Positions 1 through 8,378 of a stretch of DNA of 64,000 nt are shown here, piece by piece (the first letter of the stretch is position 1; every line of letters begins with the position of its first letter). This DNA is from Nostoc carneum NIES-2107 (GTDB taxonomy: Bacteria > Cyanobacteriota > Cyanobacteriia > Cyanobacteriales > Nostocaceae), in contig AP018181.1 in NCBI GenBank assembly GCA_002368155.1, forward strand, positions 477,932 through 541,931, written 5' to 3'. Position numbers and translations under genes: made by a program. The notes below the pieces were generated by a model. That model was not told the origin of the DNA. It did not search any database and saw only the letters and a list, made by a program, of their open reading frames with translations.

Positions 1-117
1 TTGGGGATTGGGGATTGGGGACTGGGGATTGGGGATTGGGGATTGGGGAAATATCTATTTTGACCCTTGACCCTTGACCCTTGACCCTTGACCCTTGACC
101 CTTGACCCTTGAAAAAA
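1..117. repeat. Short tandem repeats (TTGGGGA and TGACCCT units)
   Basis: Two runs of 7-bp units lie back to back: TTGGGGA/TTGGGGACT variants, then TGACCCT repeated about eight times. These are short tandemly repeated repetitive (STRR) sequences of the kind known from filamentous cyanobacteria. They end directly at the stop of the reverse-strand TPR gene. No coding potential is apparent. Confidence 0.9.
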
Positions 118-1434
118 TCAATTCGCCTTCGGTAGCTTATCAATTTGCTGAGTAAAGTATGTTTCATCATACTTAAGTTGTTGGGCTAGTTCTAAGCCTT
201 TTTGAAAAGCGGCTAGTGCTTGAGGATACTGTTTGCTTTCAACATACATTTGCCCTATTTGGTCGTATGCTTGCATCATGCCGTAAAAGTTACTGGCTTT
301 TGTCTGGGCTTCTACTAAAATTTGGCTAGTTTGCAAAGCATCGTTAATTTGTCCTTGAGAACGATACAGCGCGATTAATTGCTGCAAAGCTTCACCAGCA
401 TCGACATATTGCTCTAATTCCCAAGCCGTAGAGTATGCTTCTTGATAGTTTTTAAATGCTTCTGGTAGTAAAGCGGGATTATCCTTGGCTAATGCTTGGT
501 AATTAGAAGCGATCGCTAATTTTAATTTAGGTAATGCAGTAGTATTATTCTGGGCAGTGTAAACTTGTGCCAGCTTGTTAAGTGTATTTATGGATTCTTG
601 GAAGTCTTTGCCCTGTTCGTATATATAAGCTAGCTCTTGCAAGTATGCAACCTCGTTTAATTTATCACCTTGAGCAGTCGCTAAACTTAATAGTTGTTGG
701 TAAGTAGTTGCAGCTTGCGGATAATCGAACCAAGCTAGATGTACTTCGCCAATATTTTTGAGGGTATCAATAATCGCAGTAGTATTTTTTTGTTCGAGAA
801 CTACCGCCAAAAGCCGATTGTAAACCTCTAGAGCCTGTTTAGGCGATCGCACTTGCTCATAAGCACCACCAAGCGATCGCAATAATTGTAAATCTAGTAA
901 TGGCTGAGATAGGGCCTGCTGTTGGATTGCTTGCAAGCGTTGGGTAATAAATTGCACCTCTTCGCGATTATTTTGATTAAACGCTATTCCTCCAACCCGT
1001 GATAATGCTTGCACTTCTGTTAATGAACCATACAAGCGGCGTAAACGTAATTCTCGGTTCCACAGTTCAAACGCCGCTACCGTATCTCCAGCTTGCAACT
1101 TAGCCGCCGCTTCCTGATTTAATTGATCAAGTTGCGGTTCTAGCTGTTGTAGTTGTGTAGGAGTCAAATTTTTTGGATCGCCCAAAGGTGATAGTAAAGG
1201 ATCGGGGAGAATATTTTCTAATGGACTAGGCGGAAATTGCTCTGGCTGTTTCGGCTTTTTGTTCTGCGCCAAACTCAACGAACCACTAAACTGCCAAATT
1301 ATAGCCGCAGTCACAATTACACTCAAAGGACGTAGCATAGATACTTTACTTCGCTTGGAGTAATTTACATTGTGAGTCACTAAGCTTTTACCCCAGCCAA
1401 AATGCTTACTATAGTTACCTGCTTTCATTTTCAA
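118..1434 (-). CDS. Secreted/anchored TPR-repeat protein
   Basis: A 438-residue protein. A hydrophobic segment at about residues 34-56 looks like a signal peptide or signal anchor, and a Pro-rich linker follows. From about residue 95 to the C terminus there are repeated helical TPR-type units, for example those containing ALEVYNRLL and ALAAFQKGLELA. TPRs are protein-interaction scaffolds; no catalytic domain is visible. The upstream start leaves an unusually long basic stretch before the hydrophobic segment, and an internal ATG (about residue 33, near 1338) preceded by GAAGTAAAG gives a more normal signal peptide, so the start is uncertain. The binding partner cannot be named from sequence. 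Confidence 0.75.
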   Translation of the reverse strand: MKMKAGNYSKHFGWGKSLVTHNVNYSKRSKVSMLRPLSVIVTAAIIWQFSGSLSLAQNKKPKQPEQFPPSPLENILPDPLLSPLGDPKNLTPTQLQQLEPQLDQLNQEAAAKLQAGDTVAAFELWNRELRLRRLYGSLTEVQALSRVGGIAFNQNNREEVQFITQRLQAIQQQALSQPLLDLQLLRSLGGAYEQVRSPKQALEVYNRLLAVVLEQKNTTAIIDTLKNIGEVHLAWFDYPQAATTYQQLLSLATAQGDKLNEVAYLQELAYIYEQGKDFQESINTLNKLAQVYTAQNNTTALPKLKLAIASNYQALAKDNPALLPEAFKNYQEAYSTAWELEQYVDAGEALQQLIALYRSQGQINDALQTSQILVEAQTKASNFYGMMQAYDQIGQMYVESKQYPQALAAFQKGLELAQQLKYDETYFTQQIDKLPKAN

Positions 1435-1707
1435 CTGTTAATCTCCCAACCCCTAACCTAAACTACCAGTTTGATGGACGCATAAAGCGATCGTAATTCT
1501 CCCGATTGGGGATTGGTGATTGGGGACTGGGGATTGGGGACTGGGGATGAGGAAGCAGAGGAAGCAGGGGTGCAGAAGAGCAGTGGTGCAGGGGAGAAGA
1601 GCCATTACTCATTACTCATTACTCATTAGTCATTACTCATTACTCATTACTCATTCCCCCTTCCCCAAATAACATAAAATACTTCCAGTGGACTTTATTT
1701 ATCTGTA
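1435..1707. repeat. Intergenic STRR tract upstream of cpcT
   Basis: This gap between divergent genes is mostly repeat: GGGGATTGG/GGGGACTGG units at about 1503-1550, then GAAGCAG/GTGCAG-type units, then about eight ATTACTC(ATT) units at about 1603-1655. The promoters of both neighbours must lie in the remaining short stretches. I could not assign -35/-10 boxes. Confidence 0.8.
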
Positions 1708-2298
1708 ATGACTCACTCTACAGACATTGCTACCTTAGCTCGTTGGATGGCGGCTGATTTTAGCAATCAAGAACAAGCTTTTGAAAACCCGCCTTTTTAT
1801 GCACATATTCGTGTGTGTATGCGTCCCTTACCCTTAGAACTTTTATCAGGGGTGAGTTTGTTTTTAGAGCAAGCCTATGACTATGCACTTAATCAACCTT
1901 ATCGTTTGCGAGTATTAAAGTTTGTCACTGAAGGCGATCGCATTCAACTAGAAAACTACACCGTTAAAGAAGAAGAAAAATTTTACGGTGCTTCTCGCAA
2001 TCTCGAAAAACTCGCCACCTTAACTACTGATGACGTAGAAAAGATGGCAGGGTGTGACATGATTGTAGAATGGACTGGCAACAGCTTTAAAGGTAGGATA
2101 CAACCAGGAAAAGGCTGTATAGTCGTTCGCAACGGGCAAAAAACCTATCTTGATAATGAATTTGACATTAACGAAGAGCGACTTCTGAGCCTTGACAGAG
2201 GAAGAGATCTAGAAACTGATGAGCATCTTTGGGGGTCAGTTGCTGGGCCATTTCACTTTGTGCGATGGAATAGTTTTGCTGATGAAGTAAAAATTTGA
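1708..2298 (+). CDS. cpcT: Phycobiliprotein chromophore lyase, CpcT/CpeT family
   Basis: A 196-residue protein that matches the CpcT/CpeT family over its full length. Family landmarks are FYAHIRVCMRPLP near residue 30, LEQAYDY, ENYTVKEEEKFYGASR near residue 85, CDMIVEWTGNSFKG near residue 115 and GSVAGPFHFVR near the C terminus. CpcT lyases attach phycocyanobilin to Cys-153-type positions of phycocyanin/phycoerythrocyanin beta subunits during phycobilisome assembly. The length agrees with CpcT. No phycobiliprotein gene is nearby, which is common for these lyase genes. CpeT (phycoerythrin-specific) is the alternative, but the overall look favours CpcT. Confidence 0.85.
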   Translation: MTHSTDIATLARWMAADFSNQEQAFENPPFYAHIRVCMRPLPLELLSGVSLFLEQAYDYALNQPYRLRVLKFVTEGDRIQLENYTVKEEEKFYGASRNLEKLATLTTDDVEKMAGCDMIVEWTGNSFKGRIQPGKGCIVVRNGQKTYLDNEFDINEERLLSLDRGRDLETDEHLWGSVAGPFHFVRWNSFADEVKI

Positions 2299-2459
2299 TG
2301 GTGAGACGCGATCGCTCCTAGTAGGGTTTCTCTGAAGTCATGCGATCGCGCTAAGTACAAAAACTTAATTTCTGCTTGATTGTCTGCAAACCCAGAAATT
2401 TCTCCAAACAGAGGATGCCTTTTAGCTAGAATCTTGTTAATATAGATAAGGTCAACTGC

Positions 2460-2532
<73 letters not shown>

Positions 2533-2582
2533 AAGGCTTTCAGCCTTCTAAGGTAATCTCAAATAACTAAACTAGGGTAACT

Positions 2583-2604
2583 TGATAGTCAAACTGATAG
2601 TCAA
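2583..2604 (+). promoter_or_regulatory. Candidate arm-type integrase sites, left end
   Basis: Two direct copies of TGATAGTCAA begin at 2583 and 2595, spaced 12 bp. The same word occurs several times next to attR, including one pair with the same 12-bp spacing. Matching repeats at both ends of an integrated element are what arm-binding sites of a tyrosine integrase look like. Binding itself is inferred. Confidence 0.55.
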
Positions 2605-2660
2605 GGGGCACCTTTAGGGTCAACTTGACTTAATAAGGTAGTAAGCCTTGATTACCTCCT

Positions 2661-2810
2661 ATGTCTGCTAAATCCCTAAAGGTTACCCTGAATGATGAAC
2701 TCTATACCCAGCTACAAGACTTGGCTGCCCGCAATAACATCTCTATGGCAGCCCAAATCAGATACCTTATCTCTCAAGCAGTCCCAGGTAGACCTAAGCT
2801 TGACCCTTGA
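2661..2810 (+). CDS. Small ribbon-helix-helix protein (possible +1 frameshift at its stop)
   Basis: The ATG at 2661 opens a 49-residue reading frame. It has an RHH fold pattern: a beta strand SLKVTLNDELY, then helices around QLQDLAARN and SMAAQIRYLISQA. RHH proteins are DNA-binding repressors or antitoxins. The frame stops at CCT-TGA (2805-2810). Directly after a +1 shift at that spot the sequence continues in an open frame with a coiled-coil-like tail (EKLNKSIDENTQAIAKLVKY) to a stop at 2887-2889, giving about 75 residues, which is close to the other RHH proteins here (73 and 83). This may be a programmed or a mutational frameshift. Confidence 0.6.
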   Translation: MSAKSLKVTLNDELYTQLQDLAARNNISMAAQIRYLISQAVPGRPKLDP

Positions 2811-2889
2811 GAAGCTTAATAAGTCCATTGATGAGAACACCCAGGCGATCGCTAAGTTAGTTAAATACCTGGAGGCTAAAGGGTTATGA
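2809..2889 (+). other. +1-frame continuation of the RHH gene (coiled-coil tail)
   Basis: This open stretch encodes a helical tail with hydrophobic residues at heptad-like spacing, in the +1 frame relative to 2661-2810. Its TGA stop overlaps the ATG of the next small gene in an ATGA arrangement at 2886-2889, a sign of translational coupling. That suggests ribosomes reach this stop. An independent ORF in this frame could begin at 2692, but its first 30 residues look like the shadow of the RHH gene. Confidence 0.45.
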
Positions 2890-3038
2890 AGATGAATAAT
2901 CTTAGACACCTATTAACCCCTGAGCAGTTCGATAGGCTCCTAGAAGTCCTAAAGAGAAAACAGGGACAGACCCAGGAATACAGACCTACCTATGGCGAGT
3001 TAAAGATGGCTTGGCGCGCTAAGAACAATATTAAATAA
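2886..3038 (+). CDS. Small basic hypothetical protein
   Basis: A 50-residue ORF whose ATG overlaps the preceding stop (ATGA), so probably translationally coupled to the RHH gene. It contains a helix-rich N half (LLTPEQFDRLLEVLKRK) and a basic C-terminal half. A rho-independent terminator follows within 10 bp, which supports a short transcript ending here. I do not recognise a family. Confidence 0.5.
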   Translation: MKMNNLRHLLTPEQFDRLLEVLKRKQGQTQEYRPTYGELKMAWRAKNNIK

Positions 3039-3046
3039 CCCTAAGA

Positions 3047-3075
3047 CCCTCTGGTTAACCCCTAGAGGGTTTTTA
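3047..3075 (+). terminator. Rho-independent terminator
   Basis: CCCTCT (3047-3052) pairs with AGAGGG (3064-3069) and is followed by TTTTT. It ends the first small transcript of the element. Confidence 0.75.
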
Positions 3076-3183
3076 GTTTATCCGAGGGGTACTTTAGGTT
3101 ATCCGGGAATCCTAAATCTACTCAAAATGGGTTAACCCAGTAATAAAAGTTACCTGAAATCCCTTGCCACTAGTAGTAATACT

Positions 3184-3205
3184 GTGATATTATGGTGGTA
3201 TCACA
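3184..3205 (+). promoter_or_regulatory. Candidate operator upstream of an RHH gene
   Basis: An inverted repeat GTGATA (3184-3189) / TATCAC (3200-3205) flanks an AT-rich core just before an RHH gene that starts at 3225. RHH regulators usually bind short inverted repeats in their own promoters. The repressor assignment is inference. Confidence 0.4.
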
Positions 3206-3224
3206 TAGGAAAGAAGTATCACTA

Positions 3225-3446
3225 ATGGCTACTAATAAGCAAGCTTTCCTGTTAAGACTTCCTGAAGAACTAGACAGCCAGATAAAAGCCCAGTCGCTCC
3301 ACTTGGGTATCAGTAAACACCAGTTCATCATAGATGCCATCAGTAACTATCTGGGGAACCAACCAGACACCCCGGTAACCCTAGAAGACATAAAGGCACA
3401 ACTAGAGGCACTACAGGGGCAGATAAAGCCCTGCGGTAGCCCTTAG
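3225..3446 (+). CDS. RHH DNA-binding protein with C-terminal coiled coil
   Basis: I chose the ATG at 3225 (73 residues) because AGGAAAGAA lies upstream and the RHH strand begins immediately after it; an upstream in-frame start at 3192 would add residues lying over the inverted repeat. The RHH core spans about residues 3-47: strand QAFLLRLPEEL, helix around SQIKAQSLHLG, and SKHQFIIDAISNYL. A short helix (LEDIKAQLEALQGQIK) follows. It is probably an element regulator; no toxin partner is adjacent, so I do not call it an antitoxin. Confidence 0.7.
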   Translation: MATNKQAFLLRLPEELDSQIKAQSLHLGISKHQFIIDAISNYLGNQPDTPVTLEDIKAQLEALQGQIKPCGSP

Positions 3447-3462
3447 AGAATACTTAAGGTGG

Positions 3463-3480
3463 CATAGACTTTAGTCTATG
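3463..3480 (+). promoter_or_regulatory. 18-bp palindromic hairpin/operator
   Basis: CATAGACT (3463-3470) is followed by its inverted copy AGTCTATG (3473-3480). There is no T-run, so it is not an obvious terminator. It lies between two RHH genes and may be an operator. A possible promoter follows further down: TTGACT at 3610 and TATTAG at 3632 with 16-bp spacing, upstream of the gene at 3670. Confidence 0.35.
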
Positions 3481-3669
3481 GTAACCATAAGAAAGTCCAA
3501 TGATTAGTATTTTAAGATTTCATTGAATATCATCTATGGCTCTCTGATAGTCATCAGTGGTTACTCTATGCCAATGGCTGTAACCCTGATTATTTGGTTA
3601 GGGTTTAGCTTGACTCTAGATTTTGACAGTTTATTAGTAAGACAAGTGAACACTCGGGGGATACACACA

Positions 3670-3834
3670 ATGCCTAAGAATAAAACTTTTACTATGCGAT
3701 TCTCTGAAGATATTAGAAACCAACTAGGTGCGATCGCAGGACAGAAAGATATTTCATTAGCCCAAGTGGTCAGAGAAGCTCTTCGGGAATACCTAAAGGC
3801 TAACAATGTAACCACAATAAACATTAAGGGTTAA
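3670..3834 (+). CDS. Minimal RHH (CopG-like) regulator
   Basis: A 54-residue protein from the ATG at 3670. The frame is open further upstream, but the N-terminal extension would be hydrophobic and unlike an RHH protein. The core is strand KTFTMRFSEDI, helix NQLGAIAGQKD, then ISLAQVVREALREYL, a textbook CopG/Arc layout. It is probably a repressor controlling replication or integration genes of the element. It is followed 4 bp later by a 39-codon ORF and then by the VapE-like helicase gene, so it may head that operon. Confidence 0.7.
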   Translation: MPKNKTFTMRFSEDIRNQLGAIAGQKDISLAQVVREALREYLKANNVTTINIKG

Positions 3835-3838
3835 ACAA

Positions 3839-3958
3839 ATGAACTATAAACAAAAGCTAGCTCAACAATACCCAAAGGAAACCTTAAACAAGCTTATTAA
3901 GGAAGCGCAAGAACAAGCTAAGGAAATCAGAGAGATTATTAGGGGAGCTAAACAATAA
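3839..3958 (+). CDS. Small helical hypothetical protein
   Basis: A 39-residue ORF starting 4 bp after the RHH stop. It is almost entirely helical and charged (LAQQYPKETLNKLIKEAQEQAKEIREI). It lies between the RHH gene and the helicase gene on the same strand, so co-transcription is likely. No family recognised; it is short enough that it might not be a real gene. Confidence 0.4.
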   Translation: MNYKQKLAQQYPKETLNKLIKEAQEQAKEIREIIRGAKQ

Positions 3959-4060
3959 ACCTAATAACCAAATAGGGTCAACCAGTGACCAGCTAGTTGA
4001 CCCCAATCTCAATATTCAAAGTAAACCAAATAGGGCAGGAAGCCCAAAGGAAATAGAAAT

Positions 4061-5665
4061 ATGTCAGATTATAACACAGATATTAACAGTCAGTCAAGTT
4101 TTGAGGGTTTTGATGATGAGGATGACAGTACCAAAGGTCAAAGATTACTAGCTTGGTTAAAGTCGGTAGACTTCTTTGGTAGCTCTGTAAGTGTAGGTGG
4201 CGACAAGTCCCGATATACTGACCCTAAACAGGGTAATGACCCTGATAGAGCTAGGAAGTTAGCTAGAAAATATATCCAAGATTCTAGAGAAAAAGCTTAT
4301 AGATTCTGGGAAGTCTTTGAGGCTGTGTATGGGGTTGATTTAGAGTTGGATGGTTGGGCTGATATTGTCCACTACCAAGGGGAAGCTACTACTAGAGCCA
4401 AGTTAATGGCTAGATTAGAAAAAGCCTTGCAAATGTCATCCCCACAAGCCTCTAAAGGCTTCTATGAGAGACAGCTAGAGCTAATGTTAGAGGATAGAAA
4501 GTTTCAGCCAGTTAAGAAGTACCTAGAACAGAACTATAAAGAACACTCAGAAATATGGATACATCCTGGGACTGACCCTAAAACCATCAAGTTAACCCAG
4601 GATTCAGTAGGTAAAACCAGAAGAGGCGATTTAGTTTTTATTAACCATGAAAACTTAGAAAGGTTATGCTCTACTGGGTTTTACCTAACTACTGAACTAA
4701 AACCCCTACCAGAATGGGATAGATTAGGGGAAGTTTTATTTGGTACTGATGACCCGCTAACCCAAGAGATGATTACTGCTTGGCTATGTGGGGCAGTCAA
4801 GAGAGCCTTAGACCCTGGCTGTTACATGAAGCGGTCACTAATCCTCAAAGGTGACCAGGATGCTGGTAAATCTGCCTTCACTAGAATACTAGCTAAGAAC
4901 TGGGGAACAGAGCTAAGGTCTGGGACTTCTGAGGCTGATATTATTCGCCAGTGTAAGTTTACCTGGATTATGGAGTTATCAGAGTGCGACCGCTTATTTA
5001 AGGGTAAAGAGGCTAGTGTCTTAAAAAGCTTACTTAGCACTACCAAGGATACCTACATCCAGAAGTATAAAGAGGCAGATGAGGCAAGTGTAACTGAGCG
5101 GGTTACTCTGTTTATTGGTACTACTAATGAGTCTAAGTTTCTAGTCGATACCACAGGTAATAAGAGGTTCTGGATTATAGACTTAGCAGATGGTTGGAAG
5201 TTACCCCTAGCCTGGTTAGAGGATAATGTAGACCACCTTTGGGCTACTGCTTACCATAAGTTAGTTAATAATGGTTACCCCACTGACTTATCTGAGTATA
5301 GCCAAGTAGCATCAGAAACCAGAAACAGAGAATATATGGTGGAAGGTAGCTGGAATGAACAGCTAGAGGTTGCCCTAAGTAAGGTAACTATGGATGGTAA
5401 GTTCCCTGTGGCTTTTAAGGTAGTTGATATCATGTATGCTATGGGTCTTAGAGGTGAGACACATGGGAAGAATAAGACTGCTATCATAAACAGCCTTAAA
5501 CAGTTAGGGTATGCACAGGGAACTAAGAAGGTACTAGGGAAACCAGAGAAGCTTTACTGGTTAGCTAGTGTGAACCCCTCAGATATTTACCCAGCAAGAT
5601 TTAATACAGATAGGATGGTCTGGGAAACTCTAGATAAGGATAATCCAGATAAGGGTTACAGATAA
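4061..5665 (+). CDS. VapE/VirE-like P-loop helicase (element replication protein)
   Basis: A 534-residue protein. The C-terminal half carries a virulence-associated-E-type P-loop ATPase: Walker A GDQDAGKS starting at residue 264, an acidic Walker B-like WIMELSECD about 40 residues later, then LLSTTKDTYIQKYK and the sensor-like IGTTNESKFL and GNKRFWIIDL. Proteins of this type act as replicative helicases or primase-helicases in phage satellites and plasmids. The N-terminal 200 residues show no primase motif I can recognise. A hairpin terminator follows directly, then an iteron-rich region that is a plausible origin, which fits a replication initiator or helicase. Confidence 0.8.
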   Translation: MSDYNTDINSQSSFEGFDDEDDSTKGQRLLAWLKSVDFFGSSVSVGGDKSRYTDPKQGNDPDRARKLARKYIQDSREKAYRFWEVFEAVYGVDLELDGWADIVHYQGEATTRAKLMARLEKALQMSSPQASKGFYERQLELMLEDRKFQPVKKYLEQNYKEHSEIWIHPGTDPKTIKLTQDSVGKTRRGDLVFINHENLERLCSTGFYLTTELKPLPEWDRLGEVLFGTDDPLTQEMITAWLCGAVKRALDPGCYMKRSLILKGDQDAGKSAFTRILAKNWGTELRSGTSEADIIRQCKFTWIMELSECDRLFKGKEASVLKSLLSTTKDTYIQKYKEADEASVTERVTLFIGTTNESKFLVDTTGNKRFWIIDLADGWKLPLAWLEDNVDHLWATAYHKLVNNGYPTDLSEYSQVASETRNREYMVEGSWNEQLEVALSKVTMDGKFPVAFKVVDIMYAMGLRGETHGKNKTAIINSLKQLGYAQGTKKVLGKPEKLYWLASVNPSDIYPARFNTDRMVWETLDKDNPDKGYR

Positions 5666-5674
5666 GCACTAATG

Positions 5675-5706
5675 AAGACCCTGGTTAGTTCTAGGGTCTT
5701 TTATTT
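5675..5706 (+). terminator. Rho-independent terminator after the VapE-like gene
   Basis: AAGACCCT (5675-5682) pairs perfectly with AGGGTCTT (5693-5700), followed by TTATTT. Confidence 0.75.
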
Positions 5707-5730
5707 GCCCTAGCCGCTCCAATGCGCTTA

Positions 5731-6020
5731 AATGGTTACCCTTAGATTACCCCGGGTTACCCCTGGTTACCTCGGTTACCTCCTGGTTACCTCTAGAGGT
5801 AACCGATAGGATTCATAGGGGGTATAGCTTTCAGCCTGTAGGTTACCAAGTTACCTCTATTTCATAAAATAGATATCACCCAGTACCTACATAGAACCTA
5901 ATGGGTAAAAACAAGGTAACTAGGTAACCCATAGGCTAGACCTTATACTGTATAAGGGTTCTAGTGGTTACCTCTAGAGGTAACTTAGAGGTAACCAGAG
6001 AGGTAACCAGAGGTAACTGG
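5731..6020. other. Iteron-like GGTTACC cluster, candidate replication origin
   Basis: About fourteen copies of GGTTACC or its complement GGTAACC lie within 290 bp. Direct copies sit at 5734, 5755, 5765, 5774 and 5785. Two copies form palindromes centred on CTCTAGAG: 5785-5804 (perfect, 20 bp) and 5966-5984. Further copies in the other orientation lie at 5915, 5923, 5990, 6002 and 6012. A separate inverted repeat CCTTATA/TATAAGG is at 5941-5957. The region to about 6230 is AT-rich and gene-free. Repeats like this beside a replication helicase are typical of iteron origins. Origin function is inferred. Confidence 0.55.
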
Positions 6021-6234
6021 TAAACCCAAGGCTACTCTATGACTCATATTAGTCATCCCCTTGGACTAGCTCAACTTTCCCCTAGCTCAAACTGAGTAAA
6101 ATCATTTATTTTGACTAGCTAGGTTAACCTATAGCACAATAAGTTTATTATAGTCATAGAGTCATTTTAGATACTTATCACTAGTTAGTATCACAGGTTA
6201 ACCTATTACTAATGTTATAGGTTCAAGGTTAACC

Positions 6235-6579
6235 ATGAGGGTATTAAATATTTTCCCTACAGGTAATAATAGGCAGGTAAAGATAGTTTATGTTGAGACA
6301 CTAACTAAGGCAAACATACTCAATCTATGGGTTGAGTCAAGGGCTTATCCAGATAGGTATATTCTGGCTGATGCTTCAGATATAAATGAGTTACAACAGG
6401 ATGTTCCACCTAATGAAGTAACTACACTAAGTGAATATTTAGAATCTAAAAATATTGAGGTCAATAAGTCTGATTTTCACAAGTTAGCTAATCTGATAGT
6501 TAAGTTATACAAAAGCCAATATATCCTGGATTTCTCACAAAGGTTAAAAGAAGAGGGGTCAAAAACTGTGAAAATGTAG
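6235..6579 (+). CDS. Hypothetical protein next to the IS (C terminus possibly replaced)
   Basis: A 114-residue ORF starting after a GGTTAACC-rich stretch. It is mixed alpha/beta by eye, with no motif I recognise. The frame ends about 25 bp before the transposase start, at or just inside the probable left end of the IS1380-type element, so its last residues may be encoded by the insertion sequence and the original gene may have been longer. AT-rich codon use matches the element rather than the chromosome. Confidence 0.5.
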   Translation: MRVLNIFPTGNNRQVKIVYVETLTKANILNLWVESRAYPDRYILADASDINELQQDVPPNEVTTLSEYLESKNIEVNKSDFHKLANLIVKLYKSQYILDFSQRLKEEGSKTVKM

Positions 6580-8180
6580 ATTAGGAAAGAATTTCAGCAG
6601 TTTTGAACATGACCCCAGTATTCACAGATTGTATACCGGAACAATTCCAATTTGAAAAAGTAGATTCATACTCGGTTCTAGTTAATTTCAAGGGTGAGAA
6701 TGTAACATCGGATGCAGGACTAAGCTTAATTGCAGAACTAGACCGGAAAAGAGGAATAACATCGCGGTTAGCAAGATGTTTTAAAGATTACCGAGAAGCA
6801 AAAAGGATTAAGCATTCTGTGGATAGTTTAATTGCACAGAGAGTATATGGCTTAATCATGGGGTACGAAGATATAAATGACCACGAACAGTTAAGGCACG
6901 ACTTAATGTTCGGGCTGTCAGTAGGAAAAGTAATTGGTCTAGAGAATGAAGCAGTTACTCTAGCTGGAAAAAGCACCTTAAATCGTATTGAACACTGCCC
7001 GGAAACAGTTTCAAATAGAGCCGATAGTCGATATCATCGCATTGAACATGAGGCAGAAGCAATAGAAAATTTGTTGGTGGAAATATTTTTAGAGTCCTAT
7101 TCAAAACCACCAAGACAGATAATTTTGGATTTGGACGTTACCGACGACCTCGTACACGGTAATCAAGAAAAAGCTTTCTTTAATCCTTATTATGGAGGAT
7201 ATTGTTATGCGCCCCTCTATATTTTTTGCGGCAAGCATTTATTAGCAGCAAAACTGCGTGCTTCTAATGTAGACCCAGCAGAAGGAGCATTATCCGAATT
7301 ACAACGAATCATTAAACAAATACGCTCACGTTGGAGTAAAGTAAAAATCCTAGTGCGCGGAGATAGTGCGTATTCCAGAGAAGAAATTATGGCATGGTGC
7401 GAATCCCAAGTAGGGGTAGATTATGTGTTTGGGTTAGCACCGAACAGTAGGTTGTTAAAACTATCTCAATCAACCAAAAACCGAGCCGCTGAAGAATATT
7501 CACAAAAACTTCAAACCTTAGTCAGTTTTTTTGAAACCTTATTTATTCCTGATCAAGAGTTGAAAAAGCAAGCTACAACATTCATTGATGAATCAGTTTG
7601 GTATTGTTCGCTCGACTATAAAACATTAGACTCTTGGAGTCGTAATCGGCGTGTGGTTTCAAAAATTGAATACGGTGAGCAAGGGGCAAATACTCGCTTT
7701 GTTGTGACTTCACTACCTACTAAATTAGTACCTCCAGGAAGACTTTACACCCGCAAATATTGTCCGCGAGGCGATATGGAGAATCGTTTCAAGGAGCAAA
7801 AACTAGAATTGAAAAGTGACAGAACCAGTACCCACACATTTGTTGGTAATCAATTACGTTTGTGGTTTTCGTCTATTGCTTATATTTTGATGAATGCTTT
7901 ACGAGAACAGTGTTTAGCTAAAACAGAACTACGAAATGCCCAAATTGGTACTATTCGGACAAAGTTATTGAAGTTAGGTGCAACTATTACTTTTAGCACC
8001 CGACAAATTTTGATTGCGATTACTAATGCTTGCCCTTACCAAGAGACTTTTGCAATTGCTTACAAGTATTTGAGTATGTTACCTAATTTCACTTGATTTT
8101 AGTTGATTTAACCTGATTTAAACCTGAATTATTAACTTACACTTAGAGTTGGATTTATTCAATTCTAATTTTACCGTGTC
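6565..8180 (+). mobile_element. IS1380-type insertion sequence (ends approximate)
   Basis: One transposase gene with short flanks, about 1.6 kb, as expected for IS1380 elements. The termini are not certain. The left flank around 6566-6595 (GTGAAAATGTAGATT) and the reverse complement of about 8150-8177 (GGTAAAATTAGAATT) align imperfectly and may be the inverted repeats. I could not identify a target duplication. Confidence 0.6.
6609..8096 (+). CDS. IS1380-family DDE transposase
   Basis: About 495 residues from the ATG at 6609; a TTG two codons earlier is possible. Family landmarks are VTSDAGLSLIAELDR near the N terminus, the IILDLDVTDDLVHGNQE segment around residue 172 with the first catalytic Asp, ILVRGDSAYSREEIMAWCE near residue 255 with the second, and RGDMENRFKEQKLEL near residue 385 with the catalytic Glu. 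No frameshift or internal stop is seen, so it may be active. It interrupts the element between its origin-like region and its right half. Confidence 0.85.
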   Translation: MTPVFTDCIPEQFQFEKVDSYSVLVNFKGENVTSDAGLSLIAELDRKRGITSRLARCFKDYREAKRIKHSVDSLIAQRVYGLIMGYEDINDHEQLRHDLMFGLSVGKVIGLENEAVTLAGKSTLNRIEHCPETVSNRADSRYHRIEHEAEAIENLLVEIFLESYSKPPRQIILDLDVTDDLVHGNQEKAFFNPYYGGYCYAPLYIFCGKHLLAAKLRASNVDPAEGALSELQRIIKQIRSRWSKVKILVRGDSAYSREEIMAWCESQVGVDYVFGLAPNSRLLKLSQSTKNRAAEEYSQKLQTLVSFFETLFIPDQELKKQATTFIDESVWYCSLDYKTLDSWSRNRRVVSKIEYGEQGANTRFVVTSLPTKLVPPGRLYTRKYCPRGDMENRFKEQKLELKSDRTSTHTFVGNQLRLWFSSIAYILMNALREQCLAKTELRNAQIGTIRTKLLKLGATITFSTRQILIAITNACPYQETFAIAYKYLSMLPNFT

Positions 8181-8378
8181 TAGATTTCATCTCCAGATGT
8201 TTTTTATTTTATTGTTTCAGTGTTTAGAGTATTTAATTATCTAGTATACTCAGTATTAATATTGAGAAATATCTAGTTTTTTAGGTCTGAGTTATTTATG
8301 TATAAATTCGATTAGTCTGAATCTTGAGTATATCAAGTATATCAATATTTTTTTTCTAACTTGTGAGAAATCCGGGAT

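Noticed and set aside
2692-2808. First part of the frame open from 2692
   Set aside because: This portion is the out-of-frame shadow of the RHH gene at 2661; only the part after 2809 looks protein-like, and I treat that as a frameshift continuation.
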